From the NCBI GenBank assembly GCA_963839165.1, contig CAWIUG010000006.1:310001-374000 (forward strand): a stretch of 64,000 bases of DNA. Reading direction: 5' to 3'. Below the pieces are notes generated by a model. It was not told the DNA's origin, ran no database searches, and saw nothing but the letters and a program-made list of their open reading frames with translations. Positions 36,392 to 44,574 of this stretch are shown here, in pieces. The DNA comes from DATFVA01 sp963839165 (GTDB taxonomy: Bacteria; Bacteroidota; Ignavibacteria; Ignavibacteriales; Ignavibacteriaceae). A program made the translations under genes and the position numbers. Numbering within the stretch: position 1 is the first letter of the stretch; the number at the start of each line of letters is the position of its first letter.

Positions 36392-37206
36392 TCCTTTGCA
36401 GGAAGTTTGAATTCAAGAGGTATTATGAGCTGAGTCTTAACTGGTTTCCCTCGTATTAAGCCGGGATTAAATTTCGCATATAGCACTGTAATCCTTGCTG
36501 CATCATCACAACCATAGCCTATTCCCTGTTCAACCTCGGCTTTTGTTACATCCCCGTTCTGATCTATGAAAGCCCTTATCTTTACAGTTCCCTCAATCTC
36601 TTTTTCTTTTGCATAGGAAGGGTAAATCAGCTTCTTCTGCAGTTCAGCTATTCCTCCTTTGGGTTCAGGCATAACTTCAGCACTAAGGTAGTATGCCGGA
36701 TCATCGTCATAGTTATCTTCCTGAATAGCTGGAGGAATAGTTTTTTCTTCAGTTTTCTTAACCCTGGTCTTCTCTACTGCTTTACTTGCTTCTGCATTTT
36801 CATTGGCAGGCGGATTTGATACTCCTGCTATTGCTTCCGGCTCAGGTTCTTTTTCTATTACCTGAATTCCCTTCTCAAAATCCTTATCTCCCGACCAAAC
36901 TCCCTTATCATCATAATAAGAGGTCGGTCCCTGTCTTTTTCCGCCTTCTAATGTGTAGAGTTCTTTTAGTAAACCATCTTCATTATATGATTTTACTACA
37001 CCGTCAACTTTTCCGTTAAGATATGATAATTCCTCTTTAAGATGCCCGTTTTCATAATAAAACTTCGCATCTCCCTGCCTCACATTCCTCTCGAAATTTA
37101 TCTCTGATTTAAGTGTGTCATTTGGATAATATGATTTAACCAGACCTTCCTGAGCGAAGGAAATGTTAAAACCGATTAGAGTTATAATTAAGAGAGCAGC
37201 TTTCAT
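36388..37206 (-). CDS. TonB-like protein with MORN-type repeats
   Basis: A 272-residue exported protein. A signal peptide (about 1-18) is followed by three or four MORN-2/YwqK repeats (about 22-105, such as GDAKFYYENGHLKEELSYLNG). A Pro/Glu/Lys-rich linker (about 110-165) leads to a TonB C-terminal domain (about 180-272, GTVKIRAFIDQNGDVTKAEV). The N-terminal sequence is a cleavable signal rather than the usual inner-membrane anchor of TonB, so energy coupling is doubtful. It may be a periplasmic protein borrowing the TonB fold. Confidence 0.8.
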   Translation of the reverse strand: MKAALLIITLIGFNISFAQEGLVKSYYPNDTLKSEINFERNVRQGDAKFYYENGHLKEELSYLNGKVDGVVKSYNEDGLLKELYTLEGGKRQGPTSYYDDKGVWSGDKDFEKGIQVIEKEPEPEAIAGVSNPPANENAEASKAVEKTRVKKTEEKTIPPAIQEDNYDDDPAYYLSAEVMPEPKGGIAELQKKLIYPSYAKEKEIEGTVKIRAFIDQNGDVTKAEVEQGIGYGCDDAARITVLYAKFNPGLIRGKPVKTQLIIPLEFKLPAKD

Positions 37207-37236
37207 TTTGAATTATTTTAATTATATGAAGGGTTA

Positions 37237-37258
37237 AATTAAAAATTAATTTTTAATT
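37237..37258. promoter_or_regulatory. 22-bp AT-rich perfect palindrome upstream of the TonB-like gene
   Basis: The 22 bases from 37237 to 37258 (AATTAAAAATT and its complement) are self-complementary, 31 bp upstream of the ATG at 37206. All A/T, so it may be chance or a DNA-bending or operator element. Confidence 0.2.
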
Positions 37259-37353
37259 ATAAGAGGCAGAAATGGAGTAATGGGAAACAGTAATCAGTAT
37301 TATTCCGATTTTTACGGTTTGATGAGGATTTGGAGCAATGAGAAGTTTCCTGC

Positions 37354-39312
37354 TTAAGGAATAACCTTCGTATTTTCCTGCATTGCTGTATATGCTTTTT
37401 TATCTGCGGATTTGTTGAATATAACTTTGAACGTGGTTCCCCTGTTTTTCTCGCTTTTTACAAAAATTTCTGCATCATTTAATTCTACATATTTCTTTAC
37501 AAGGGCCAGACCTAGTCCGTTGCCTTCGAATTCACGCTTATAACCCATATCCTCCTGTGAGAACGGGGTGAAAAGTTTTTTCTGGTATTCCTCTGACATT
37601 CCAATCCCAGTATCCTTCACTTCCACAGCGATCCTACCCGGGTTTTCTTCCAGTACTCTAACTTCAATGTTACCGGCCTGCGTATACTTAATAGCGTTTC
37701 CAAGAAGGTTCTGGAATATCTGGTTCAGTGTGTATTTATCTCCCTTAATAAGAGGATCATATGCATGGTTGGTAAAGGTAAGGCTAAGATTTTTTTCCAT
37801 AGCCAGTGATTTCATCTCATCAACAAGCACCTTCAGATCATTACTGAGATTTACAGCTTCAAATTGTGAATCATAATTACCGCTCTGTACAGACGACAGG
37901 TTAAGGATCATATCTATAGTTCTCTGCAGTCTCTTACCCGCTGAAGATACAGAATCAAGAAGAACATTTATATCCTCATCCTCTGTAGAAAGATCTTCTG
38001 CTAATAAAGGAGTTGCAGTTAAAATTACATTCAGAGGAGTTCTGATCTCATGTGACATCTGCGCAAGGAATGCACTCTTCAGTCTGTCTGATTCTTCTGC
38101 TTTTTCCTTCGAAATTATCAGTTCTTTTTCAACTTTTTTACGTTCTGTAATGTCTATTACCTGCTGTATGATATGATGCGGATGGTTGCTTGCGTCCCTG
38201 GTCACTACGGATTCCACAATTGCATGAATACTTAAACCGTCTTTCTTTTTCAATTCTTTTTCAAAATATACGTGGGAGAGTTTTCCGGTCAGCAAAGCCT
38301 TGTGCAGCTGCTTATCATACTCTACATATTCATCTACTGTGATGTCAGAAATGTTCTGATTCCCTATCTCGTCGGCAGTATACCCTAACGTTTCGCAGAA
38401 AGCGCTGTTGCTCCTTATAATTTTACCTTCAGTAGTTGTTATAACCATGCCGATAGGTGCTCTCTCGAATAAGAGACGGAACTGTTCTTCGCTCTGCCTT
38501 AGTTTATGCTCTGCCAGTCTTCTCTGGTTAACCTCAAGATTGAGTTCGCCGATTTTGTCTTTTACAACCGTTTTAAGTTCTTTGTTTAATACTGAAACCT
38601 GGCGGTTGGCTTTATCCAGATGGTGAGAAAGGAAATTTACGGCTGCGGCAATGATCCCAAGCTCGCTGCTGCTGTTGTATCTCGCTCTCAGGTCGAGGTT
38701 CCCGGCTGAGATCCCCTGGGCAACAAGAGCTATCTTACGCATGGGACCCGTTATAAAAATCTTATTCAATAGAAACATCACCAAAAACCCAAGCAGCATC
38801 AATCCTCCTACAAACGGAAGAATGGTTTTGTTCTTTTCCTGCAGGTAATCTTCAATAAACTTACCGTCCAATCCAAGATAGATTGTATATGTTTTTCCGG
38901 GAAGCTGAACCTGCGACTTAATCATATAAAGGGATGCCTGGTAGTTATAGGAACCCTGAACGTCCGAAGATAAATATTTGCTGTTAAGTGCTTCTGTATA
39001 ATGATAGCTGTTTAACACGCTGCCGGAGTCCCTGGATAATACACAGTATTCTATATTATTATTCTTTATGTATGTGTGAAATGAATCAGGAATTTTTCGT
39101 GTTGAATCTGCGGGTAGGAGTTCTTTATTAACTATTTCTTCAGCAAGCTGTACTGTCCTGAACCTTGAATCCGCGAGCTTTTGAGTTTCAAGTTCTTTCA
39201 TAAAAAAGATGTAAAGCCCGAAGCCGATCCCTGTAAAAATGAGAAGTATGGTCAGGTTTGACAGGAAGCCTAATTTCAATCCTTCGGATTTTGTTTTTTC
39301 TGTATGTGACAT
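37354..39312 (-). CDS. membrane sensor histidine kinase (HAMP-PAS-HisKA-HATPase)
   Basis: A 652-residue kinase. It has a membrane helix (about 16-36), a periplasmic sensor of about 120 residues, and a second helix (about 160-182). A HAMP domain, a coiled coil and a PAS domain (about 268-390, FRLLFERAPIGMVITTTEGK) follow. HisKA has the phosphoacceptor His421 in FLAQMSHEIRTPLN. The HATPase domain has the G1/F/G2 boxes (VKDTGIGMSEEYQ, FEGNGLGLALVKKY, NRGTTFKVIF). No receiver domain and no response regulator gene lie nearby, so it is an orphan whose partner is unknown. Confidence 0.9.
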   Translation of the reverse strand: MSHTEKTKSEGLKLGFLSNLTILLIFTGIGFGLYIFFMKELETQKLADSRFRTVQLAEEIVNKELLPADSTRKIPDSFHTYIKNNNIEYCVLSRDSGSVLNSYHYTEALNSKYLSSDVQGSYNYQASLYMIKSQVQLPGKTYTIYLGLDGKFIEDYLQEKNKTILPFVGGLMLLGFLVMFLLNKIFITGPMRKIALVAQGISAGNLDLRARYNSSSELGIIAAAVNFLSHHLDKANRQVSVLNKELKTVVKDKIGELNLEVNQRRLAEHKLRQSEEQFRLLFERAPIGMVITTTEGKIIRSNSAFCETLGYTADEIGNQNISDITVDEYVEYDKQLHKALLTGKLSHVYFEKELKKKDGLSIHAIVESVVTRDASNHPHHIIQQVIDITERKKVEKELIISKEKAEESDRLKSAFLAQMSHEIRTPLNVILTATPLLAEDLSTEDEDINVLLDSVSSAGKRLQRTIDMILNLSSVQSGNYDSQFEAVNLSNDLKVLVDEMKSLAMEKNLSLTFTNHAYDPLIKGDKYTLNQIFQNLLGNAIKYTQAGNIEVRVLEENPGRIAVEVKDTGIGMSEEYQKKLFTPFSQEDMGYKREFEGNGLGLALVKKYVELNDAEIFVKSEKNRGTTFKVIFNKSADKKAYTAMQENTKVIP

Positions 39313-39400
39313 TTGAATAAAGAACCCTTAATAAATCTGTGTCTCAAATTCAACATTTATGCCATATGTTTTATTTGTTTATAAAGCAAAAACATAGAAA

Positions 39401-39419
39401 TCATTATGCATCATAATGA
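39401..39419. promoter_or_regulatory. 19-bp inverted repeat upstream of the sensor kinase
   Basis: TCATTATG (39401-39408), CAT, CATAATGA (39412-39419): perfect 8-bp arms, 89-107 bp upstream of the kinase ATG. The spacing fits a dimeric regulator binding in or near the promoter. No regulator is assigned. Confidence 0.4.
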
Positions 39420-39535
39420 GAATAAAGCTTCAAAAAATTGAGCGGTGGGTAGGACGATTGGATATGAAGGTGCAGCGCAACTACTTTAAAAAGCTCATTT
39501 TATCCGCCTTTTACAGCAGCAGGCCGGGTTCATCT

Positions 39536-41140
39536 TTATCTTAATAACAGAAGTTTTTTCGTTGTTTGAAAATTATCGGCCCTCAGAGAATAAAAATAAA
39601 TTCCCGATGGAAGGTTCTCGGGAAGGTAAGTTACTTCATGTTCGCCTGAGGCTTGTTCCGCGTTTACAAGTGTGGTAATCTCCCGTCCAAGTGCATCAAA
39701 GACCTTTAGGGTAACGAAAGACCTCTTGCCTAAAGAGTACTTAATCTTAGTGGATGGATTAAATGGATTAGGATAGTTCTGGAATAAACTAAAAGAATTG
39801 ATTGAACCTTCAGGCACACCTTCGGCAGTGCCCAACACGGTTTTGTCAATCACGACCGACCATATCTGATAAATCCCTGAATAATCCGCCATCCAGAAAG
39901 CATTAAGATCGTTGCCTCTGGATATGAGAGCAATGTGATCCCCCTGGTAACCCGAAGACCCCCCGGATATTGCTTTGGGTTTAAAAGTACTATTAACGAT
40001 TTCATATTCGCTCCAACTATCCCCACCATCTTTCGAATGAGTTATAAAAACAGAGGTTGAGTCAGAGGTGGTATTTCTATCATCATAAAAAATGATATTA
40101 AGATTACCGGATTCATCAATATCAAGGTGAGGGAAATATTGAATTTTTCCGTTGTTTAAAAGATCCTGGTTAACACGTATACCATCTGACCATGTATTCC
40201 CTTTGTCGGTTGAATGATATAAAATGATATCAGGATCACTCCCTGCGGGTAACTTATTCTTCTCGGTAGTAACAATATACAGCCAGCCGTCTCTCGTGCC
40301 TCCGCTCTTGTCGATTGCAATCTGAGGTATACCGTTCACTCTAATATTACTCTTTTCGGAAAGTAGTCCGTTAATTCCGTTTATATCGATTATGTTCTGG
40401 CTGAATTCCCAATTCTGCCCCCCGTTTACTGTATGAGCAAAACCTATATAATCTTCATAAGTAGCCGTATCTGAAGTAACAATGCCGGCCCAGCATAAAT
40501 AAACAGCACCGTCAGCTGCAATTGCAATAGAAGACCCTGAACTTCGCGTTGGAGGATTGGGGTTAACCAGTATAGGCTGACTCCAGTTTAATCCGTTATC
40601 TGTTGAAAGCGATAATCTGACAGAAGTATTCACGAAATCTACATACCCAAGATACAACCTGTTCTTGTAGGGACTTTGGGATGAATTGTCGATTTCAAGG
40701 GTCCCTTTATCTTCAACGGGATTGCTGGAAATAGTATAATTAGCAGTCCAGGATGCTCCGTTGTCATCAGAATAATTCGAGTACATCCCCGGGAACTGCA
40801 TCCCTACGTGAGTAAGTATCAATCTTCCGGTATTCGTTATAGCCACACCGGGATCTCCGCCGTGGTTATAGATCGAGGCGCCGGTGCATTTATCGTTTCC
40901 TACCCATGTCAATCCGCCGTCCTCAGATAAATAAATTCCTTCACTCCTAAAACCAGTGCTCACGTCTATAGTAACCCCACTTACAAACATCTTATTATTA
41001 TCGTCCGGAGAAACAGTCACTGCCGGTTCGGTCTGTGTAATAGCTGAAGGATATATCCTGAATTTCGGGAGATCAAGTATAGTCTGCGGCAGTACCGTAA
41101 AATTGATCAGAACAAATAAATAAATAATTCTAAAAAGCAT
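39536..41140 (-). CDS. secreted Asp-box (sialidase-like propeller) protein with T9SS sorting domain
   Basis: A 534-residue exported protein with a signal peptide (about 1-18). At least six Asp-box repeats of the form Ser-x-Asp-x-Gly-x-x-Trp follow (YLSEDGGLTWVG, SYSDDNGASWTA, SLSTDNGLNWSQ, HTVNGGQNWEFS, YHSTDKGNTWSD, THSKDGGDSWSE), making a beta-propeller. A T9SS sorting domain begins LFQNYPNPFNPSTKIKYS. The Arg triad of true sialidases is not evident, so a glycosidase activity is not claimed. It is 14 bp downstream of the TonB-dependent receptor, so the two are probably one transcript. Confidence 0.85.
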   Translation of the reverse strand: MLFRIIYLFVLINFTVLPQTILDLPKFRIYPSAITQTEPAVTVSPDDNNKMFVSGVTIDVSTGFRSEGIYLSEDGGLTWVGNDKCTGASIYNHGGDPGVAITNTGRLILTHVGMQFPGMYSNYSDDNGASWTANYTISSNPVEDKGTLEIDNSSQSPYKNRLYLGYVDFVNTSVRLSLSTDNGLNWSQPILVNPNPPTRSSGSSIAIAADGAVYLCWAGIVTSDTATYEDYIGFAHTVNGGQNWEFSQNIIDINGINGLLSEKSNIRVNGIPQIAIDKSGGTRDGWLYIVTTEKNKLPAGSDPDIILYHSTDKGNTWSDGIRVNQDLLNNGKIQYFPHLDIDESGNLNIIFYDDRNTTSDSTSVFITHSKDGGDSWSEYEIVNSTFKPKAISGGSSGYQGDHIALISRGNDLNAFWMADYSGIYQIWSVVIDKTVLGTAEGVPEGSINSFSLFQNYPNPFNPSTKIKYSLGKRSFVTLKVFDALGREITTLVNAEQASGEHEVTYLPENLPSGIYFYSLRADNFQTTKKLLLLR

Positions 41141-41154
41141 CGGTATCCTGATTG

Positions 41155-43305
41155 TTATAAATTCATACGTATATTTATTCCTGAATAGAAGCTTCTCGGT
41201 TCTCCTGTTTCATAATATCTTCCCAGGTAATCGTTTGTATTAACGAAGCCAACATACTTCTTATCAAATATATTATAAACACCGCCATACAGTACCCCGC
41301 TAAATAATTCATCCTGGTATGTTATTCCCGCCATTATATTACCATAAAAATAACCGGGTGCAGTTGCACTGTTGGCATCGTTCACATACAACCTGCTGAT
41401 ATAGTCGCAGTCCCATTGCAGTAATCCGGAAACATCTTCACTAAATTCAAATTCTTTATTGAAAATAAAGTTAACAATCTGCTGCGGAACCGAGGGTTCA
41501 AAATTGCCCGAGTAATCTACCGGCTGGTTGTCGGCCGACGGTGTGGTTATCTCCGTCTTATAACTGGTGTACTTAAAATCTGTATATGTATAATTAACAG
41601 TAACCTCCGTCTCTTCAAAGGGTACCGTGTGTATCCCGATCTCTATTCCGTCCCTCCTTGTCTCCGGTGCGTTTTTGAAAAGGGCCTGCTCGCCGATTAT
41701 AACGTAAGGTACTATCTCATCCGATATTAAGTAGTGAAAATAGGTGATGTCAAAAATAACTTTTTTCATAAACTCCGAACCTTCATCAATAAAATTTCCC
41801 TTAATACCGACTTCGAAATTAACTGATTTTTGTGGTCCAAGTTCCGGATTTAGGGTATACCTGTCGGGTAAAGCTGAAGTTATATCCAGTTCGCTCAGTG
41901 CAGGGAAATCATAACTTAAGCCATATGATGTATACAAAGCAAGGTAAGGCAGAAGCTTATAATTAATTCCTACCTTGGGAGTAAAGCCCGTAAATACCCT
42001 GGAGGAATCGGTCCTCCCGTATGGCTGGAATGTATTTTTTTTATAGGTGCTGATATCGTACCTGCTGGATACAAAAAGCCCGAGGTCTTCCAGCAGATCA
42101 ATATGATCCAGGAAGTAGAATCCTACATTCCCAACGCTCGCGTCATATGAATCTCTTATTGAAATATCGGGATTGCCTGAAATATTTTCAAAAGCCGTAA
42201 GAGGCCCGCTTTGATAGGCATAGTCGAACCCTGTCGTTATTGTATTTTTCAGGCTCAGAATATGCCCCCTGTTGGAATAACGGGTCAGGGTACCGAGTGA
42301 GTATCTTGTTGATATAGCGTATGAATCATTATCAACTTTGGTCAGCTCCTTTATTCCTCCGTAGGCCGATATCTCAATTTCATTTTCTTCGGGTGCTCCG
42401 AATCCTGTTCTGTATTTAACAGCCAGTCTTCCTTTTTTGGTAATCCTCCGGAAATCCTGCGCTATTGCCACGGGACTAGCCATATAGGGATCTGTATCAA
42501 ATTCTTCTTTGGTTAAAGGTCCCGGAAGCCGGTTAAAACCGTCAACGTAATCTCCAAGCAGAGTTATTGATGATCTTGGTCCCAGGTATCCTTCATAAAC
42601 AGTATTTACAAGGTGTTGGAATTCCTCACTATGCTGACGGTACCCATTCAGATTACGATAGTAATAGGAAAGGAAAAACCTGTTGCTGCTGTTTTTAATT
42701 CCCATCTTTAAGCCATTCTGCCTGAACCCGAATTTACCATACTGGTTGTATGTTGCGGCATAGTCCTCATTAAAATAGTAGTCGGTCTTGAAATCAATTA
42801 CACCTCCCGGCGCATTTGCGTAAAGAGATGACAGATTTCCCTTTACAACTTCCACTCCCGCAAGAGAAGTAAAATCAATTGCATCTATCACCGTCTCGCC
42901 GTCCGGTTCAGATAAGGGTATCCCGTCCTGCAGAATCCTTATACCACGTATACCCGTATTTGATCTGGTGCCGAATCCGCGTATCGAAACACGTAGATCC
43001 TGGTTGCCGTAGCGCGACTGTAGAAACAGTCCGGGCACATCCGCAAGCACATTCCTTGCCGAGACTTTTTTGCCGTAGGCAAGCTCTTTCTTATCAACAC
43101 TGAAAACTGAATAGGGAATATCTATTATTCTTTCTTTGGTGCGCGTACCAACTACGGTTACCTCTTCGAGTCCGTACTCAAGGGTATCGGCCACTTCGGT
43201 TTTGTTTTTCTGATCTTCGGGATTTTTATTTTCCTGAGAAAAAATTTGTTCCGGTATTAAAAGAGAAGCAACTAAAATGATAAGAACAGTAAGAGGAAGA
43301 TTCAT
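41155..43305 (-). CDS. TonB-dependent outer-membrane receptor
   Basis: A 716-residue receptor. It has a signal peptide (about 1-23), a TonB box region (about 45-52, LEEVTVVGTR), a plug domain (about 55-165, PGLFLQSRYGNQDLRVSIRG and IRILQDGIPL) and a 22-strand-type barrel. It ends in a short aromatic-free MRMNL, slightly unusual for Omp insertion. The plug features resemble ferric-siderophore (FecA/FhuA) receptors, but the substrate is uncertain. It is the first gene of a pair with the secreted Asp-box protein. Confidence 0.9.
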   Translation of the reverse strand: MNLPLTVLIILVASLLIPEQIFSQENKNPEDQKNKTEVADTLEYGLEEVTVVGTRTKERIIDIPYSVFSVDKKELAYGKKVSARNVLADVPGLFLQSRYGNQDLRVSIRGFGTRSNTGIRGIRILQDGIPLSEPDGETVIDAIDFTSLAGVEVVKGNLSSLYANAPGGVIDFKTDYYFNEDYAATYNQYGKFGFRQNGLKMGIKNSSNRFFLSYYYRNLNGYRQHSEEFQHLVNTVYEGYLGPRSSITLLGDYVDGFNRLPGPLTKEEFDTDPYMASPVAIAQDFRRITKKGRLAVKYRTGFGAPEENEIEISAYGGIKELTKVDNDSYAISTRYSLGTLTRYSNRGHILSLKNTITTGFDYAYQSGPLTAFENISGNPDISIRDSYDASVGNVGFYFLDHIDLLEDLGLFVSSRYDISTYKKNTFQPYGRTDSSRVFTGFTPKVGINYKLLPYLALYTSYGLSYDFPALSELDITSALPDRYTLNPELGPQKSVNFEVGIKGNFIDEGSEFMKKVIFDITYFHYLISDEIVPYVIIGEQALFKNAPETRRDGIEIGIHTVPFEETEVTVNYTYTDFKYTSYKTEITTPSADNQPVDYSGNFEPSVPQQIVNFIFNKEFEFSEDVSGLLQWDCDYISRLYVNDANSATAPGYFYGNIMAGITYQDELFSGVLYGGVYNIFDKKYVGFVNTNDYLGRYYETGEPRSFYSGINIRMNL

Positions 43306-43367
43306 ATGTAAGCACGATTAATTGATGAATATCAGTAATCAAAAATAAAGAATATTATCGATAATAT

Positions 43368-44252
43368 TTATCCATAATATCGGGATCTTTTATTTTCTGA
43401 ATTCCGGCATTCGTCTGAACAGCAGTAATCATATTTTACTTTGCATTCATGACAGCAGACAAAGAGTTTATCGCACGTCTGGTTATGGCAGTTTATATAA
43501 TAAGAGGTGGGCTCTCCACAGTAGTAACATTTCGCTATATGCTTTATTTCATCACGACTGTTTGGATTAACGACTCTCCTCTCATCAAAGACGAACATAC
43601 CACCTTCCCAATAAGTATCAGGGTATCGTTGTATAAAGTTTACTATTCCCCCGTCAAGCTGATAGACATCCTTAAAGCCTTTTTCAACCAGGTAGGCAGA
43701 AGCTTTCTCACATCGGATTCCGCCGGTGCAATATGTAATAATTGTTTTATCTTTCTGATCCTTAAGCTCTTCGGCAACATTTTTCCATTCGCGGAAATTT
43801 TTCATCGGAGGGGTTATGGCATTCTTGAACTTCCCTATCTTACTCTCGTACCAGTTCCGGGCATCTATAATGATAAAATCTTTACCATCTTTATAAAACC
43901 CGAGTAGTTTATCGGGAGTTAACCTTTTGCCCCCGTTTTTAATGGAAACTTCTTCCAGTCCGCTGTGCACAATTTCATTTTTTAACCTTACATGCATCTT
44001 TAAGAAAGCATGTTCTTCGGCCTCGTCTTCCTTGAACCAGATGTCTGAGAATTCAGCATAACTTCTTAAATGAGTTTTATATTTTTCAATATTCTCAGAG
44101 GTTCCGGAAACAGTTCCGTTTATTCCCTCCGGGGCAATAAAAACCCTCCCCTTTATGTCGTTTTTAAGACACCATCCAAGGTGATGATCTACTATTTCCT
44201 GCGGGTTCTCAATCAGGATATACTTATAGAATAGTAATACGCGGTATTTCAT
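43368..44252 (-). CDS. trhO: TrhO, rhodanese-type tRNA U34 hydroxylase
   Basis: The 294-residue protein has the YceA/TrhO layout: an N-terminal acylphosphatase-like domain (about 1-95, VFIAPEGINGTVSG), a rhodanese domain (about 115-215) with the active-site loop YCTGGIRCEKA, and a C-terminal tail with about ten cysteines (CYYCGEPTSYYINC and so on) that probably binds zinc. TrhO makes 5-hydroxyuridine at tRNA U34 with oxygen. This window also encodes the oxygen-independent TrhP. A 322-bp region with an 11-bp tandem repeat lies upstream. Confidence 0.93.
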   Translation of the reverse strand: MKYRVLLFYKYILIENPQEIVDHHLGWCLKNDIKGRVFIAPEGINGTVSGTSENIEKYKTHLRSYAEFSDIWFKEDEAEEHAFLKMHVRLKNEIVHSGLEEVSIKNGGKRLTPDKLLGFYKDGKDFIIIDARNWYESKIGKFKNAITPPMKNFREWKNVAEELKDQKDKTIITYCTGGIRCEKASAYLVEKGFKDVYQLDGGIVNFIQRYPDTYWEGGMFVFDERRVVNPNSRDEIKHIAKCYYCGEPTSYYINCHNQTCDKLFVCCHECKVKYDYCCSDECRNSENKRSRYYG

Positions 44253-44574
44253 TTCTTTGTTTGTTTAATTCCTAAAATCAGGGAAGAAAATAATAATTGC
44301 AGGCTTATTTTGAAAGGGTAAAAGATAATAGGAATCTGGCAGGATTATGATATAAAAAGAGATAAATGAATGTTTTTCTAAAAAGGTTGTGGAAACGTAT
44401 TTGGAACGTTTTCAGAACGTTTTCAGAACGCTTTCAGAACGTTTTCAGATGCCTGATGGAACGTATCTGCCTGCCTTCAGGATTCAATTGCCCTGCAAAA
44501 AAGGGCCAGCCTTTAGATTAAATAAAAAGAATTTTTTTACGAAGATTGCCTGATGGTAATTTGAGGAGGTTTTT
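44253..44574. other. intergenic region upstream of trhO
   Basis: 322 bp between phr and trhO with no gene I can support. It holds the four-copy 11-bp repeat at 44404-44447 and a weak hairpin, GCCCT around a T-rich loop with AGGGC (near 44490-44506, minus-strand reading), which might end the phr transcript but lacks a T-run. Confidence 0.5.
44404..44447. repeat. four tandem copies of an 11-bp unit
   Basis: GAACGTTTTCA is repeated at 44404-44414, 44415-44425, 44426-44436 (GAACGCTTTCA) and 44437-44447 with one substitution in the third copy. Each unit contains AACGTT. The unit is about one helical turn, so all copies face one side of the DNA. It lies 150-200 bp upstream of trhO. Confidence 0.7.

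Noticed and set aside
37237..37258. terminator of the sensor kinase transcript
   Set aside because: It is all A/T and more than 90 bp past the kinase stop, with no GC stem.
44404..44447. CRISPR array
   Set aside because: Units are 11 bp, directly adjacent without spacers, and no cas gene is present.
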